Part shown: piece by piece, positions 1-9,114 of the stretch
Layout: every line of letters starts with the position of its first letter
Position numbering within the stretch: the first letter of the stretch is position 1
Assembly: GCA_002407725.1 (NCBI GenBank)
Contig: DHOD01000118.1
Location: 1 to 13,537 of the forward strand
Source of the DNA: Christensenella sp. UBA5399
Lineage (GTDB): Bacteria > Bacillota > Clostridia > Christensenellales > Christensenellaceae
Reading direction: 5' to 3'
DNA: 13,537 bases
Translations under genes and position numbers: made by a program
Notes under the pieces: generated by a model
Seen by the model: only the letters and a program-made list of their open reading frames with translations
Databases searched by the model: none
Told to the model about the DNA's origin: nothing

Positions 1-369
1 ACCCTGGAGATCCCCACAGCGCCGATCGACATGCTGGATGCGTCGTACCTTGCCGGGCAGACGGTCAACAAGCTGATTGCGTCGGAAATGCGTGCGACGG
101 AGTACGCCGTGACGCAGGCGGGCAAAATGAATATGCGCATCACGCTGGACAGGATGGACGCGTGGTCGGTGGGCGCGCTGTTCTTTTTCCTGGAAATGGC
201 GACGGCGGCGGCAGGCGAGTTTTTGGACATCGACGCGTTTGACCAACCGGGTGTTGAGGCGGGCAAGATTGCGACATTTGCGCTGATGGGGCGCGAAGGG
301 TACGAGGAGAAGGCCGCAGAGCTTGGACGGGACGGCGAAAAGGAAGAGCGATATATTTATACGGTTTAA
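1..369 (+). CDS. pgi: Glucose-6-phosphate isomerase, C-terminal part (5' end outside window)
   Basis: The open frame enters at base 1 and ends at TAA 367-369, giving the last 122 residues. The stretch FDQPGVEAGK (residues 80-89 of the visible part) is the C-terminal signature of phosphoglucose isomerase. Its final Lys (codon 265-267) matches the family's conserved active-site lysine. The following ALMGREGYE also fits the usual tail. The cytosolic enzyme interconverts fructose-6-phosphate and glucose-6-phosphate. glgB begins only 50 bases after the stop with no obvious terminator between, so pgi is probably co-transcribed with the glycogen genes and supplies hexose phosphate to them. The N-terminal domain is not visible, so completeness cannot be judged. 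Family assignment is firm. Confidence 0.9.
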   Translation, partial: TLEIPTAPIDMLDASYLAGQTVNKLIASEMRATEYAVTQAGKMNMRITLDRMDAWSVGALFFFLEMATAAAGEFLDIDAFDQPGVEAGKIATFALMGREGYEEKAAELGRDGEKEERYIYTV

Positions 370-419
370 TACGATGCCGCGCCAGCGGACATAATAGAGA
401 ATAGCGGGAGTGTGCTGCC

Positions 420-2342
420 ATGACCAATGAAATGAGGAAGTACATACCGGATGCCGATATATTCCTGTTTAATACCGGCGAGGCACAGACGGCCTATGAC
501 CTGTTTGGTTGCCACTATATTTCCGATCTTAAAATGCATTGCTTTTGTGTGTGGGCGCCCAACGCCAGGGCGGTCAGCCTGGTCGGCGATTTTAATGATT
601 GGGACCATACAAAAACCCCATTGGAGTTTTATAAAAACGGCGCGTGGGTGGCTTTTGTACCGGGACTTCAGGACGGGGACAACTACAAATACTATGTGCA
701 CGGGTACGACGGCAGCAGGGTGCTGAAGGCCGATCCGTTTGCGTTCCACAGCGAGACACGGCCGGGCAACGCGTCCAAGGTGTGGGATATCGGCGGCTAC
801 GAATGGCACGACGGCGCGTTTATCGAGAAGCGCATGCACACCAACCCGCTCAAGAGCCCGGTCTCCATTTACGAGGTGCACCTGGGATCGTGGAGGACAA
901 AGGACGGGTACGGTTTTCCCAGTTACCGCGAACTGGCGGACGAGCTGAGCGAATATGTGGAGGAGATGGGCTATACGCACGTCGAGCTGCTGCCTGTTTC
1001 CGAATATCCGTTTGACGGGTCGTGGGGATACCAGGTGACGGGGTTTTACTCCGTTACGTCGCGTTATGGCACACCCCAGGATTTCATGTATTTTGTGGAT
1101 AAGATGCACGCCAAAGGCATAGGTGTTATTTTGGACTGGGTGCCGGCGCACTTCCCGCGCGACGAGCATGGGCTGGCGCATTTCGACGGCACATGGCTGT
1201 ACGAGCACGACGCCGCCATCCAGCGCGAGCATCCCCAGTGGGGGACGTATATATTTAATTACGGCAGGCCGGAGGTGCAAAGCTTCCTGGTGTCCAATGC
1301 CGTGTTTCTGATGGAAAAATACCATGTGGACGGCCTGCGGGTGGACGCCGTCACCTCGATGCTCTATCTGGACTATGCGCGCGACGGCGTGTATATGCCC
1401 AACGAGGAGGGCGGAAACATTGACCTGGGCGCGGTGGAATTTCTGAAAAAAGTGAACAGCGTGGTGCTGACCAAATACGCAGGGACAATCACCATCGCGG
1501 AGGAATCGACGGCGTATCCCATGGTGACACAGCCGCCTTCGCTTGGCGGCCTGGGGTTTATATTCAAGTGGAACATGGGATTTATGCACGATACGCTCAA
1601 ATATATGTCGATGGACCATTACTTCCGTCAGTTTGAGCACAGCAAGATGACATTTTCGCTGATGTATACATTCAATGAAAATTACATATTGGCCTATTCG
1701 CACGACGAGGTGGTGCACGGGAAACTGTCCATGATAGGCAAAATGTACGGGGATTATTGGCAGAAATTTGCCTCGCTCCGCACGCTCTTTGGGTTTATGT
1801 ACGCGCACCCCGGCAAAAAATTGATGTTTATGGGGGATGAATTTGCCCAATTTATAGAGTGGGATTATAAAAAGCAATTGGACTGGTTTTTGCTGGAATA
1901 CGATTCGCACAAGGGCATGCGCAAATATGTCAAAGCCCTCAACCGCCTGTACAGGGAGACGCCTGCACTATATGAGGTGGACGAGGGGTGGGACGGCTTC
2001 GAGTGGCTGAATGTGGACGACAGCGATACGAGCGTATTTGCATTTATGCGCATGGGCACGGACAGCAACATGCTCTGTGTCGCAAACTTTACGCCGCTTG
2101 TACGCGACAATTACCCTGTGGCGATGCCGGGAGAGGGAAAGCTGAAGCTTGTTCTGAGCAGTGACGATGAAAAATACGGGGGATCAGGCGTTAGTCCCGA
2201 TAAAACGTTGCAGGCTGTGCCGATGGAGATAAAAGGCAAGGGATTTGGCGTGCGGATGACGCTGCCACCATTGAGTGTACTATATTTTCATTTTGAGCCG
2301 AGCACAAGGAAGCAAAACAGGAGGGGCCGACATGACAAGTAA
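420..2342 (+). CDS. glgB: 1,4-alpha-glucan (glycogen) branching enzyme
   Basis: This 640-residue GH13 branching enzyme cuts alpha-1,4 chains and re-attaches them through alpha-1,6 bonds. The N-terminal CBM48 beta-sandwich (about 25-140) contains [18 protein letters not shown]. The catalytic barrel follows, with region I DWVPAHF, region II GLRVDAV carrying the nucleophile D309, region III IAEEST carrying the acid/base E361, and region [11 protein letters not shown] carrying D429. A beta-rich C-terminal domain closes the protein. The length fits the shorter Bacillota branching enzymes; E. coli's is about 730 residues with an extra N-terminal module. The start is ATG 420 with GGAG at 407-410. 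The 3' end overlaps glgC by 11 bases, so the C-terminal codons also contain the glgC start. Confidence 0.95.
   Translation: MTNEMRKYIPDADIFLFNTGEAQTAYDLFGCHYISDLKMHCFCVWAPNARAVSLVGDFNDWDHTKTPLEFYKNGAWVAFVPGLQDGDNYKYYVHGYDGSRVLKADPFAFHSETRPGNASKVWDIGGYEWHDGAFIEKRMHTNPLKSPVSIYEVHLGSWRTKDGYGFPSYRELADELSEYVEEMGYTHVELLPVSEYPFDGSWGYQVTGFYSVTSRYGTPQDFMYFVDKMHAKGIGVILDWVPAHFPRDEHGLAHFDGTWLYEHDAAIQREHPQWGTYIFNYGRPEVQSFLVSNAVFLMEKYHVDGLRVDAVTSMLYLDYARDGVYMPNEEGGNIDLGAVEFLKKVNSVVLTKYAGTITIAEESTAYPMVTQPPSLGGLGFIFKWNMGFMHDTLKYMSMDHYFRQFEHSKMTFSLMYTFNENYILAYSHDEVVHGKLSMIGKMYGDYWQKFASLRTLFGFMYAHPGKKLMFMGDEFAQFIEWDYKKQLDWFLLEYDSHKGMRKYVKALNRLYRETPALYEVDEGWDGFEWLNVDDSDTSVFAFMRMGTDSNMLCVANFTPLVRDNYPVAMPGEGKLKLVLSSDDEKYGGSGVSPDKTLQAVPMEIKGKGFGVRMTLPPLSVLYFHFEPSTRKQNRRGRHDK
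2319..2326 (+). promoter_or_regulatory. Ribosome binding site for glgC inside the end of glgB
   Basis: The purine run AGGAGGGG lies five bases before ATG 2332 and within the last codons of glgB. It decides the glgC start: the longer in-frame reading from ATG 2275 adds 19 residues unrelated to the family and has no comparable site. Confidence 0.7.
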
Positions 2343-3540
2343 AAAGAAAACGGTTGCGATGCTGCTGGCGGGGGGAAAAGGGAGCAGGCTGGGCGTGCTG
2401 ACAAAGCACCGCGCCAAGCCCGCAGTCACATACGGGGGAAAGTACCGTATCATCGATTTTCCGCTGTCCAACTGCATCCATTCGGGCATTGACACCGTGG
2501 GCGTGCTCACGCAGTACGAGCCGCTGGAGCTGAATGCGTATATTGGGACGGGCGCGCCGTGGGACCTTGACGGCATCACGGGCGGCGCGTTTATATTGCC
2601 GCCGCACCAGAAGGGCGAACTGGGCGAGTGGTATACAGGCACGGCCAACGCCATTTACCAGAATTTCTATTTTATAGACCGTTACGAGCCGGAGAACATA
2701 CTGGTGCTTTCGGGCGACCATATATACAAGATGGATTACAGCGATATGCTGAAGGCGCACGCCGCAAAGGGCGCGGATGCGACAATCGCGGTCATTCGTG
2801 TGCCGATGGAGGAAGCCTCGCGTTTTGGCATCATGAACACCGACGACGACCTGCGCATCACCGAATTTGATGAAAAACCCAAACAGCCCAAAAACGATAT
2901 GGCGTCGATGGGCGTGTATGTGTTTAACTGGAAAAAAATCAAGGAATACCTGATAGAAGACGCCAAGGATGAAAAATCCTCTAACGATTTCGGCAAAAAT
3001 GTGATCCCTAAAATGCTCCAGAACGACGAGAAGCTGTATGCGTATCCTTTTGACGGCTACTGGAAGGATGTCGGGACAATCTATTCGCTGTGGGAATCCA
3101 ATATGGAACTGTTGCAGGACAGCCCCGGGCTGGACCTGTACGATGAAGGATGGAGGATATTCTCGCGCAACCCCAATATGCCTCCACATTTTGTGGATAA
3201 AAGCGCAAAGATCAAAAACAGCCTGATTTCGGAAGGCTGCCATATATACGGGGTGGTGGAAAACAGCATTATATCGGCGGGCGTTGTGATTGGCGAAGGC
3301 GCCGTTGTGCGCGACAGCATTGTGATGCAGCAGACGCAGATCGGCAAAAACAGCAAAGTGATCATGGGCATCATTGACGAAGAAACACAGGTCGGCGAAA
3401 ACTGCGAGATAGGCGGCGGCGGGGAAATCACTGTGCTGGGCACAAAGGTGGTACTGCGGGACGGCGTTAAAGTTGCGCCGGGGGAAAGCGTGGGCGCAGG
3501 ACGAACTGTGCGGAAGACGGAAGGGGGCGCGAAAAAATGA
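2332..3540 (+). CDS. glgC: Glucose-1-phosphate adenylyltransferase (ADP-glucose pyrophosphorylase), catalytic subunit
   Basis: This 402-residue enzyme makes ADP-glucose and PPi from ATP and glucose-1-phosphate, the committed step of bacterial glycogen synthesis. The nucleotide-binding loop AGGKGSRL (13-20) is followed by AKPAV (28-32). The motif [10 protein letters not shown] (127-136) carries the catalytic metal-binding Asp at D129, equivalent to E. coli D142. FDEKP lies in the sugar-phosphate pocket region. The C-terminal third has hexapeptide-like repeats typical of the left-handed beta-helix. Start ATG 2332 is chosen because of the strong ribosome site at 2319-2326 and because the family begins a few residues before the AGGKG loop. 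The gene overlaps glgB by 11 bases and glgD by 4 (ATGA), suggesting translational coupling with glgD. Confidence 0.95.
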   Translation: MTSKKKTVAMLLAGGKGSRLGVLTKHRAKPAVTYGGKYRIIDFPLSNCIHSGIDTVGVLTQYEPLELNAYIGTGAPWDLDGITGGAFILPPHQKGELGEWYTGTANAIYQNFYFIDRYEPENILVLSGDHIYKMDYSDMLKAHAAKGADATIAVIRVPMEEASRFGIMNTDDDLRITEFDEKPKQPKNDMASMGVYVFNWKKIKEYLIEDAKDEKSSNDFGKNVIPKMLQNDEKLYAYPFDGYWKDVGTIYSLWESNMELLQDSPGLDLYDEGWRIFSRNPNMPPHFVDKSAKIKNSLISEGCHIYGVVENSIISAGVVIGEGAVVRDSIVMQQTQIGKNSKVIMGIIDEETQVGENCEIGGGGEITVLGTKVVLRDGVKVAPGESVGAGRTVRKTEGGAKK

Positions 3541-4664
3541 TTAGAGATGCATTTGGCCTGGTGTACGCCGGGGAGCAGAATATGAACCTGCGCGAGCTGG
3601 TATACCACCGGACAGTGGGCGCGCTGCCTGTCGGCGGCAGGTACCGCGCAATCGATTTTGTGCTGTCCAACATGGTGAATTCCGGCATCCGCAATGTGGG
3701 TGTGATTGCGCAACGGAGCTACCATTCTCTGATGGACCATCTGGGGTCGGGCAAGGAATGGGATCTTTCGCGCAAGGAGGACGGCTTGTTCATACTGCCG
3801 CCGTTTTCCAGCAGCGAGAACAGGGGTGAATACCAGGGCATCGTGGATGCGATCAAGGGTGTGATGAGCTATGTACGCAGGTCCAAGCAGCAATACTGCA
3901 TTTTCTCGGGTTCTTATTCCATCTATAACAGTACATACGACGACGCGCTCAGCTATCACATAGAGACGGGGGCCGACATCACGATGCTGTACAGCGTGGA
4001 GGAAAACGATTTCTTCCGCGGCGAGCGGTATAACGATGTGCGGCTGCACCTGAACGATGAGGGGCGGCTGATTGATATGGAGGTCAATTCGGCGCTGAGC
4101 GATTCCAAAATGGTGGGGCTGGATACGTACATCATCCGAAAGGAACTGCTGGAATACCTGGTCGAGGACTGCGCGTCGCGCGGCAAGCACCTTTTTGTCA
4201 GCGACCTTTTAATGGGCAACATCAACAGGTTGAAAATCATGGGATACAGGCATGAGGGATATGTGGGCAGGCTGCACTCGGTTGCGTCGTACTACAAGCT
4301 GAACATGGATATGCTGCGGCCCGATATCAGCGGCGACCTGTTTTACGGCGACAACCAGATTTACACAAAAATCAAGGACGAGGTGCCCGCGAAATACTCC
4401 AAAACCTCCAATGTCAAAAATTCGCTGGTGGCAAACGGATGTATCATCGAGGGCGAGGTGGAGGACAGCGTCCTTTTCCGCAGTGTGTATGTGGGCAAGG
4501 GCGCGAAGATCAAAAACAGCATTATTATGCAGGACAGCGAAGTGTACAATAACTCCGACCTGGAATATGTCATACTGGATAAATCCGTCAACATTCGCCA
4601 GGGGAGAAGGCTGGTGGGAGACAAGGTGTTTCCCGTCATTATCAGGAAAGGAGCAATTGTGTGA
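3537..4664 (+). CDS. glgD: GlgD, non-catalytic ADP-glucose pyrophosphorylase subunit
   Basis: This 375-residue protein is a clear paralogue of GlgC, with [20 protein letters not shown] matching GlgC's [20 protein letters not shown]. The catalytic elements are lost. The GGKGSRL loop is replaced by [12 protein letters not shown] near the N-terminus, and GlgC's [10 protein letters not shown] reads [11 protein letters not shown] here, putting Ser126 where the catalytic Asp should be. The C-terminal beta-helix region remains. In characterised Bacillota systems GlgD associates with GlgC and changes its activity or regulation; a role here as regulatory partner is inferred from those substitutions and from adjacency. 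The start ATG lies inside the glgC stop (ATGA overlap), which would favour balanced synthesis of the two subunits. The stop overlaps the glgA GTG start. Confidence 0.93.
   Translation: MIRDAFGLVYAGEQNMNLRELVYHRTVGALPVGGRYRAIDFVLSNMVNSGIRNVGVIAQRSYHSLMDHLGSGKEWDLSRKEDGLFILPPFSSSENRGEYQGIVDAIKGVMSYVRRSKQQYCIFSGSYSIYNSTYDDALSYHIETGADITMLYSVEENDFFRGERYNDVRLHLNDEGRLIDMEVNSALSDSKMVGLDTYIIRKELLEYLVEDCASRGKHLFVSDLLMGNINRLKIMGYRHEGYVGRLHSVASYYKLNMDMLRPDISGDLFYGDNQIYTKIKDEVPAKYSKTSNVKNSLVANGCIIEGEVEDSVLFRSVYVGKGAKIKNSIIMQDSEVYNNSDLEYVILDKSVNIRQGRRLVGDKVFPVIIRKGAIV
4643..4652 (+). promoter_or_regulatory. Ribosome binding site for the GTG start of glgA
   Basis: AGGAAAGGAG lies within the last codons of glgD, eight bases before GTG 4661. 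It supports GTG 4661 as the glgA start, overlapping the glgD stop as GTGA. No ATG sits near the expected N-terminus. Confidence 0.6.
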
Positions 4665-6094
4665 GCCGGATAAAAGTGTTGGTCGTAGCGGCCGAGGGAA
4701 AGCCCTTTGTAAAGACGGGCGGCCTTGGCGATGTGGTGGGGTCGCTTCCGGGGGAGCTTGCCAAGCTGGATGTGGATGCGGCGGTGATGCTGCCCAAGCA
4801 CAGCGTGATCCGGGAGAAGTATGGCGACCAGATGACGTTGGTTGCGTCGATGAATATTTCCATGGGTTGGCGCAACCTGTACATGGGCGTAGAGACGATG
4901 GAGTTTAACGGCATACGCTATTATTTTATTGACAACGAATATTATTTTGGAGGCCCGGTATACAAAGGCGGCGATGACGAGGTAGAGCAGTACATGTATT
5001 TTTGCAGGGCTGTGCTCGAGGCGTTGCCTTACATCGATTTTAAGCCGGATGTCCTGCATGTTCACGACTGGCACACCGCAATGATCCCCATGTTGCTTAA
5101 AACGCAGTACCAGGGCCGGGAACAGGGGAGTATCAAAACCATTTTTACGTTCCACAACCTGCAATATCAGGGCCAGGTAGGTTTTTTCCGGGTGGAGGAT
5201 CTGCTGGGGATCGGTCCGGAATATTACAGCGCGGAATACATTGAGGCATACGGCAGTGCCAATATGATGAAGGCGGGGCTTGTGTTTGCGGACAAAATTA
5301 CCACAGTGAGCCCGACCTATGCAGCCGAGGTGCGCAACGCGTTTTTCGGGCGTGGGATGGAGGGCATACTGGACGCGCGGCAGGGAGACCTGGTGGGCAT
5401 TGTAAACGGCATCAACCAGGATGAATTTGACCCTGCAAAGGACAGGGATATCGCCAAAACATACAGCGTAAAGGATATGTCGGGCAAGAAGGCGGACAAG
5501 CAGGAGCTGATGGACATCATGGGCCTGGATATAGCCGAAGACGTGCCGGTGATCGGCATGGTGACCCGGATGACGGAGCAAAAGGGCCTGGACCTGGTGT
5601 GCGCCGTGCTGGAGGAACTGCTGATCGAGGATGCCGCGTTTGTCATTGTGGGCAGCGGCGACAGGCAGTATGAGGATTACTTCAATTATATCGCGGCGCA
5701 TTACCCCGAGCGAGCGGGCGTTTACATTGGTTACAACGATCCGTTGGCCCATAAAATTTATGCGGGCAGCGACTTTTTGCTGATGCCGTCGCTCTTTGAA
5801 CCGTGCGGTATCTCGCAAATGATTGCGCAGGCGTACGGCACATTGCCGATCGTCAGGGAGACGGGGGGGCTGGTGGATACGGTTATCCCGTACAATATCC
5901 ACACAAAGGAAGGCAACGGATTCTCGTTCACCAATTACAATGCGCACGATATGCTCAATGTGATCCGTTTTGCGCTGAGCATCTACAAATATCCGGGCGA
6001 TTTTGCGCAATTAGTGGTATCCGCGATGAATACGGACAACAGCTTTGCGCCCGCCGCAAAGAAGTACAAGGAAGTGTACGAATCGGCGTTGTGA
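4661..6094 (+). CDS. glgA: Glycogen synthase (ADP-glucose type, GT5)
   Basis: This 477-residue GT-B glycosyltransferase transfers glucose from ADP-glucose to the non-reducing end of alpha-1,4-glucan. The N-terminal motif KTGGLGDVVGSLP begins at K18, matching the ADP-glucose-binding KTGGL lysine (K15 in E. coli). HDWH (135-138) is the usual acceptor-domain motif. In the C-terminal domain, R303 and K308 in TRMTEQKGLD match E. coli R300 and K305, and FEPCGISQ carries E380, the counterpart of E377. The length equals that of E. coli GlgA (477 residues). Translation begins at GTG 4661, read as Met, within the glgD stop. About 100 bases separate its stop from glgP, and no convincing terminator lies between. 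Confidence 0.95.
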   Translation: MSRIKVLVVAAEGKPFVKTGGLGDVVGSLPGELAKLDVDAAVMLPKHSVIREKYGDQMTLVASMNISMGWRNLYMGVETMEFNGIRYYFIDNEYYFGGPVYKGGDDEVEQYMYFCRAVLEALPYIDFKPDVLHVHDWHTAMIPMLLKTQYQGREQGSIKTIFTFHNLQYQGQVGFFRVEDLLGIGPEYYSAEYIEAYGSANMMKAGLVFADKITTVSPTYAAEVRNAFFGRGMEGILDARQGDLVGIVNGINQDEFDPAKDRDIAKTYSVKDMSGKKADKQELMDIMGLDIAEDVPVIGMVTRMTEQKGLDLVCAVLEELLIEDAAFVIVGSGDRQYEDYFNYIAAHYPERAGVYIGYNDPLAHKIYAGSDFLLMPSLFEPCGISQMIAQAYGTLPIVRETGGLVDTVIPYNIHTKEGNGFSFTNYNAHDMLNVIRFALSIYKYPGDFAQLVVSAMNTDNSFAPAAKKYKEVYESAL

Positions 6095-6185
6095 CGCGCA
6101 TCCTCACGTGAAGTGATATTTGGGATATGGCGTGCGTTTTTTGGTGCGTCGGCAGTGGATAGGGCTTGGTTTTTTACCATACCGA

Positions 6186-6191
6186 GGGAGG
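6186..6191 (+). promoter_or_regulatory. Ribosome binding site for glgP, in a small hairpin loop
   Basis: GGGAGG lies four bases before ATG 6196 and fixes the glgP start over the in-frame TTG at 6166. ATACC (6179-6183) and GGTAT (6190-6194) could form a five-base-pair stem around most of the site. The stem is short and may be chance. Confidence 0.55.
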
Positions 6192-6195
6192 TATT

Positions 6196-8622
6196 ATGAA
6201 GGAAGTCAGAAAGGCGGTGCTGAAGGAGACGATCATCGCCAAGCTGAAAAGGACATTTGGAACAACGCTGGAAGAAGCGACAAAAAAACAGATATACCAG
6301 GCGTGCGCGCTGACCATACGCGAGATCATCATGGCGGAGTGGGTGGACGCCAACAACCAGGTGGAAAAGCAGGGGTTGAAGCGGTTGTACTATCTTTCCG
6401 CAGAGTTTTTGATGGGGCGCGCGCTGGTCAACAATATGGTCAACCTGCATTTGCTGGAGGACTATCGGGGCGTGCTCAGCGACCTGGGGTTTGAGATTGA
6501 AGATATCGAGGAGCAGGAGAAGGACGCCGGCCTTGGCAACGGCGGACTCGGCCGGCTGGCGGCCTGTTTTTTGGATTCGCTTTCCACATTAAATTATCCC
6601 GCGACGGGATGCAGCATCCGCTATGAACACGGGCTGTTCAAGCAGAAAATTGTGGATGGCGAACAGGTGGAGGTGGATGACAACTGGCTGGAAGGCGGCA
6701 ACATTTGGGAAGTGGCCCGGCCGGAGGAGCAGGTGGAGGTCAAATATGGCGGTGAAATTGAGGAACAGTGGACGGCCGAGGGACTGAAAATAAACCATAT
6801 CAATTATTACAGCGTACTGGCAATCCCTTACGATTACCCGGTGATCGGGTATGACAGCAGAATTCCGTCGACGCTGCGGCTGTGGAGCGCGCGGGCGAAG
6901 ACGGGGCTGGATATGCAGTATTTCAACCGCGGCGAATATTCGCGTGCAATGCAGGAGCGTGAGCTTGCGGAAATCATATCCAAGGTGCTGTACCCGGAGG
7001 ATAACCACGAGCAGGGCAGGCTGCTGCGGCTCAAGCAGTTTTATTTCTTTACGTCGGCGACCATGCAGCATATTGTGCGCAAGCATAAGCTGCTGTTTGG
7101 CGACCTGCATACGCTGCCCAATTATTTTACCGTACAGATCAACGATACCCACCCCACATTGGCGATACCGGAGCTGATGCGTATACTGCTGGATGAGGAA
7201 GGGTTTACGTGGGACGACGCGTACGACGTCACATCGCGAATGTTCAACTACACCAACCACACGGTGATGACAGAGGCGTTGGAATGCTGGAATGTGGATA
7301 TGTTCAAGGAACTGCTGCCCCGCATATACAACATTATCAACATCATCAACGAAAAATTTTGCGAGAAGCTGTGGAGCATCTTTCCGGGGGACTGGGACAG
7401 GATCAGCCGGATGTCCATCGTGTCGTATGACGAGATCCGCATGGCCAACCTGTGCACGGCCGTATGCAAGCGGGTCAACGGGGTCTCGCAGCTGCACGCC
7501 GAAATTTTGAAGGCGCGCCTGTTCCGTGATTTTTATATCGCGTTTCCCGATAAGTTTTTGGGAATCACCAACGGCGTGACGCACAGGCGGTGGTTAGCGA
7601 AATCCAACCAGGCGCTGACAGATCTGTTGGCCGGCCATATCGGCAGCGGGTTTCTGAAGGATTACCGCGAAATGGCGCGTGTGAAGGATCTGCTGGAGAA
7701 TAAGCAGTTTCTGGACGATTTTATGGAGGTCAAGCGGAAGAATAAGGAACACCTGTGCGCGCACCTGAAAAAGACGCAGGGGATAGAGGTCAATGCGGAT
7801 ACGGTGTTTGATATCCATGCCAAGCGGTTGCATGAATACAAGCGGCAACTGTTGAAAACGTTGCATATCATTCACCTTTACCAGACGCTGAAGGCCAACC
7901 CGGGCGCCAAGATGACGCCCTGTACATTTATGTTTGCGGCGAAGGCATCCCCCGGATATGCGCGGGCGAAAAACATCATACGGTTGATACTGGCTGTTGC
8001 CGAACTGGTCAACAACGACCCGGACACCAAAGATGTGCTCAAGGTTGTTTTTATAGAAAATTACAGTGTTTCGGAAGCCGAAATGATGATTCCGGCAGCG
8101 GATATATCGGAGCAGATTTCTACGGCGGGGATGGAAGGATCGGGCACCGGCAACATGAAGTTTATGATGAACGGCGCGGTGACGCTGGGCACGGTGGATG
8201 GCGCCAATGTGGAGATATTCCAGCATGCGGGCGAGGAAAACAATTATGTGTTTGGCGCCCGTGTGGAGGACATTGAAAAGCTGGGGGACGACTACAACCC
8301 GCGGCATTATTATGAATCCAACAGGCACCTGGCCCGCGTGATGAACACGCTGGTGGACGGTACGCTGGACGATGACGGCACGGGTATGTTCAAGGACTTG
8401 TTCGATTCGCTGCTTGGCACCAACGTGACGGGTGTGGCGGACAGGTTCAAGGTGTTGCTGGATTTTGAGGATTATATGCACACCAAGCTGCAGGCGTTGT
8501 ACGATTATAAGGACCGGTTGGAGTTTGGCCGGAAGTGCCTGCGGAACGTTGCGCGTTCGGGGTTCTTCTCCAGCGACAGGTGCGTGCTGGAATACGCCAA
8601 TGAAATATGGGATATAAAATAA
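6196..8622 (+). CDS. glgP: Glycogen/maltodextrin phosphorylase
   Basis: This 808-residue GT35 phosphorylase releases glucose-1-phosphate from alpha-1,4-glucan using inorganic phosphate and pyridoxal phosphate. GNGGLGRL (114-121) and the following ACFLDS are the standard N-terminal glucan/phosphate loop. AKRLHEYKRQ lies at 542-551. The PLP-binding site is GSGTGNMKF with the Schiff-base lysine K655 (codon 8158-8160), followed by GTVDGANVEI. The length is close to E. coli GlgP (815) and MalP (797), so the protein is complete. The short N-terminus lacks the extension carrying the phosphorylation site of eukaryotic enzymes. Position at the end of the glg operon argues for glycogen as the main substrate, though maltodextrin cannot be excluded. 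A terminator follows nine bases after the stop. Confidence 0.95.
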   Translation: MKEVRKAVLKETIIAKLKRTFGTTLEEATKKQIYQACALTIREIIMAEWVDANNQVEKQGLKRLYYLSAEFLMGRALVNNMVNLHLLEDYRGVLSDLGFEIEDIEEQEKDAGLGNGGLGRLAACFLDSLSTLNYPATGCSIRYEHGLFKQKIVDGEQVEVDDNWLEGGNIWEVARPEEQVEVKYGGEIEEQWTAEGLKINHINYYSVLAIPYDYPVIGYDSRIPSTLRLWSARAKTGLDMQYFNRGEYSRAMQERELAEIISKVLYPEDNHEQGRLLRLKQFYFFTSATMQHIVRKHKLLFGDLHTLPNYFTVQINDTHPTLAIPELMRILLDEEGFTWDDAYDVTSRMFNYTNHTVMTEALECWNVDMFKELLPRIYNIINIINEKFCEKLWSIFPGDWDRISRMSIVSYDEIRMANLCTAVCKRVNGVSQLHAEILKARLFRDFYIAFPDKFLGITNGVTHRRWLAKSNQALTDLLAGHIGSGFLKDYREMARVKDLLENKQFLDDFMEVKRKNKEHLCAHLKKTQGIEVNADTVFDIHAKRLHEYKRQLLKTLHIIHLYQTLKANPGAKMTPCTFMFAAKASPGYARAKNIIRLILAVAELVNNDPDTKDVLKVVFIENYSVSEAEMMIPAADISEQISTAGMEGSGTGNMKFMMNGAVTLGTVDGANVEIFQHAGEENNYVFGARVEDIEKLGDDYNPRHYYESNRHLARVMNTLVDGTLDDDGTGMFKDLFDSLLGTNVTGVADRFKVLLDFEDYMHTKLQALYDYKDRLEFGRKCLRNVARSGFFSSDRCVLEYANEIWDIK

Positions 8623-8631
8623 AAGAATTTG

Positions 8632-8671
8632 AAAAGCACAGGATAGCAACGATGCTGTTCTGTGCTTTTTT
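8632..8671 (+). terminator. Rho-independent terminator of the glycogen operon
   Basis: AAAAGCACAG (8632-8641) pairs with CTGTGC plus the start of the T-run (8660-8671). An inner stem AGCA/TGCT lies within the loop. Six T residues end the right arm. The left-arm A-run could also give weak termination on the opposite strand. It sits directly after glgP and separates the glycogen genes from the next unit. Confidence 0.88.
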
Positions 8672-8683
8672 AGGTTCAGAATA

Positions 8684-8692
8684 TGGTATAAT
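8684..8692 (+). promoter_or_regulatory. Extended -10 promoter for the metallopeptidase-DUF6483-esterase unit
   Basis: TGGTATAAT is a perfect extended -10 (TGn plus TATAAT). No good -35 match lies 16-18 bases upstream; that space is taken by the terminator T-run. A start near 8699 would leave a leader of about 35 bases before the ATG at 8734. Sigma-A-type use is inferred from the consensus. Confidence 0.7.
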
Positions 8693-8733
8693 AATGATAC
8701 CAAAAGCAAAGGGGTTGCGACCAAAGGAGACGC

Positions 8734-9114
8734 ATGCTGGATTTAGATACGCTGAACAAAATGCTGGATGAAGCGGCGGACAACATTCCCAAGGAGATTT
8801 ATGACAGGCTCAATGGCGGCGTTGTGCTCAGCCCCGATATAAAGATGCACCCGGAGTCGAAAAACAACGACCTGTACATTATGGGCGAATACCACAGGGA
8901 CAGCATGATGGGGCGGTATATCGTCATATACGGTGGGTCGTTCCAGCAACTGTACGGCGGCGCGCCGTTGGACCGTGTGCGCCGGGAGTTGGACAAAACG
9001 CTGAAGCACGAGCTGACGCACCATGTGGAATCGCTTGCGGGGGAACGCGACCTGGAGGTCGAGGACGAAATCAACCTGGCGCAGTATAGAAACAGGAAAG
9101 GATTGCTGCCGTGA
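8734..9114 (+). CDS. Small zincin-like metallopeptidase family protein (HExxH)
   Basis: This 126-residue soluble protein has no signal peptide or membrane segment. The motif HELTHHVESLAGERD (92-106) provides a zinc-binding HExxH with H92, E93 and H96. Length and layout, with a small alpha/beta domain and the motif near the C-terminus, resemble the bacterial zincin-like family Pfam PF06262, which is widespread but poorly characterised. A third zinc ligand would lie among the acidic residues after the motif; which one is not clear. Start ATG 8734 has AGGAG at 8725-8729. The stop overlaps the GTG start of the next gene, so the two are probably translationally coupled. The substrate is unknown, and peptidase activity is inferred only from the motif. 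Confidence 0.8.
   Translation: MLDLDTLNKMLDEAADNIPKEIYDRLNGGVVLSPDIKMHPESKNNDLYIMGEYHRDSMMGRYIVIYGGSFQQLYGGAPLDRVRRELDKTLKHELTHHVESLAGERDLEVEDEINLAQYRNRKGLLP

Noticed and set aside
377..388. CCGC-GCCA-GCGG mini-hairpin between pgi and glgB as a terminator
   Set aside because: The stem is only four pairs and has no T-run. A CATAAT at 390-395 looks -10-like but lacks a -35.
366..1910. Antisense open frame of 514 codons opposite glgB, and similar ones opposite glgC, glgD, glgA (4361-6010, 549 codons), glgP, the esterase and the fusion gene
   Set aside because: All are codon-aligned with the sense gene. Stops in that antisense frame need sense TTA, CTA or TCA codons, which this genome rarely uses. 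Their translations are rich in His, Arg, Val and Leu with no family motifs, so they are composition shadows.
2275..2331. Upstream ATG giving GlgC 19 more residues
   Set aside because: No ribosome site precedes it, the extra residues do not fit the family, and ATG 2332 has a strong site at the right spacing.
6166..6195. TTG start giving GlgP 10 more residues
   Set aside because: ATG 6196 has GGGAGG four bases upstream and gives a standard-length N-terminus.
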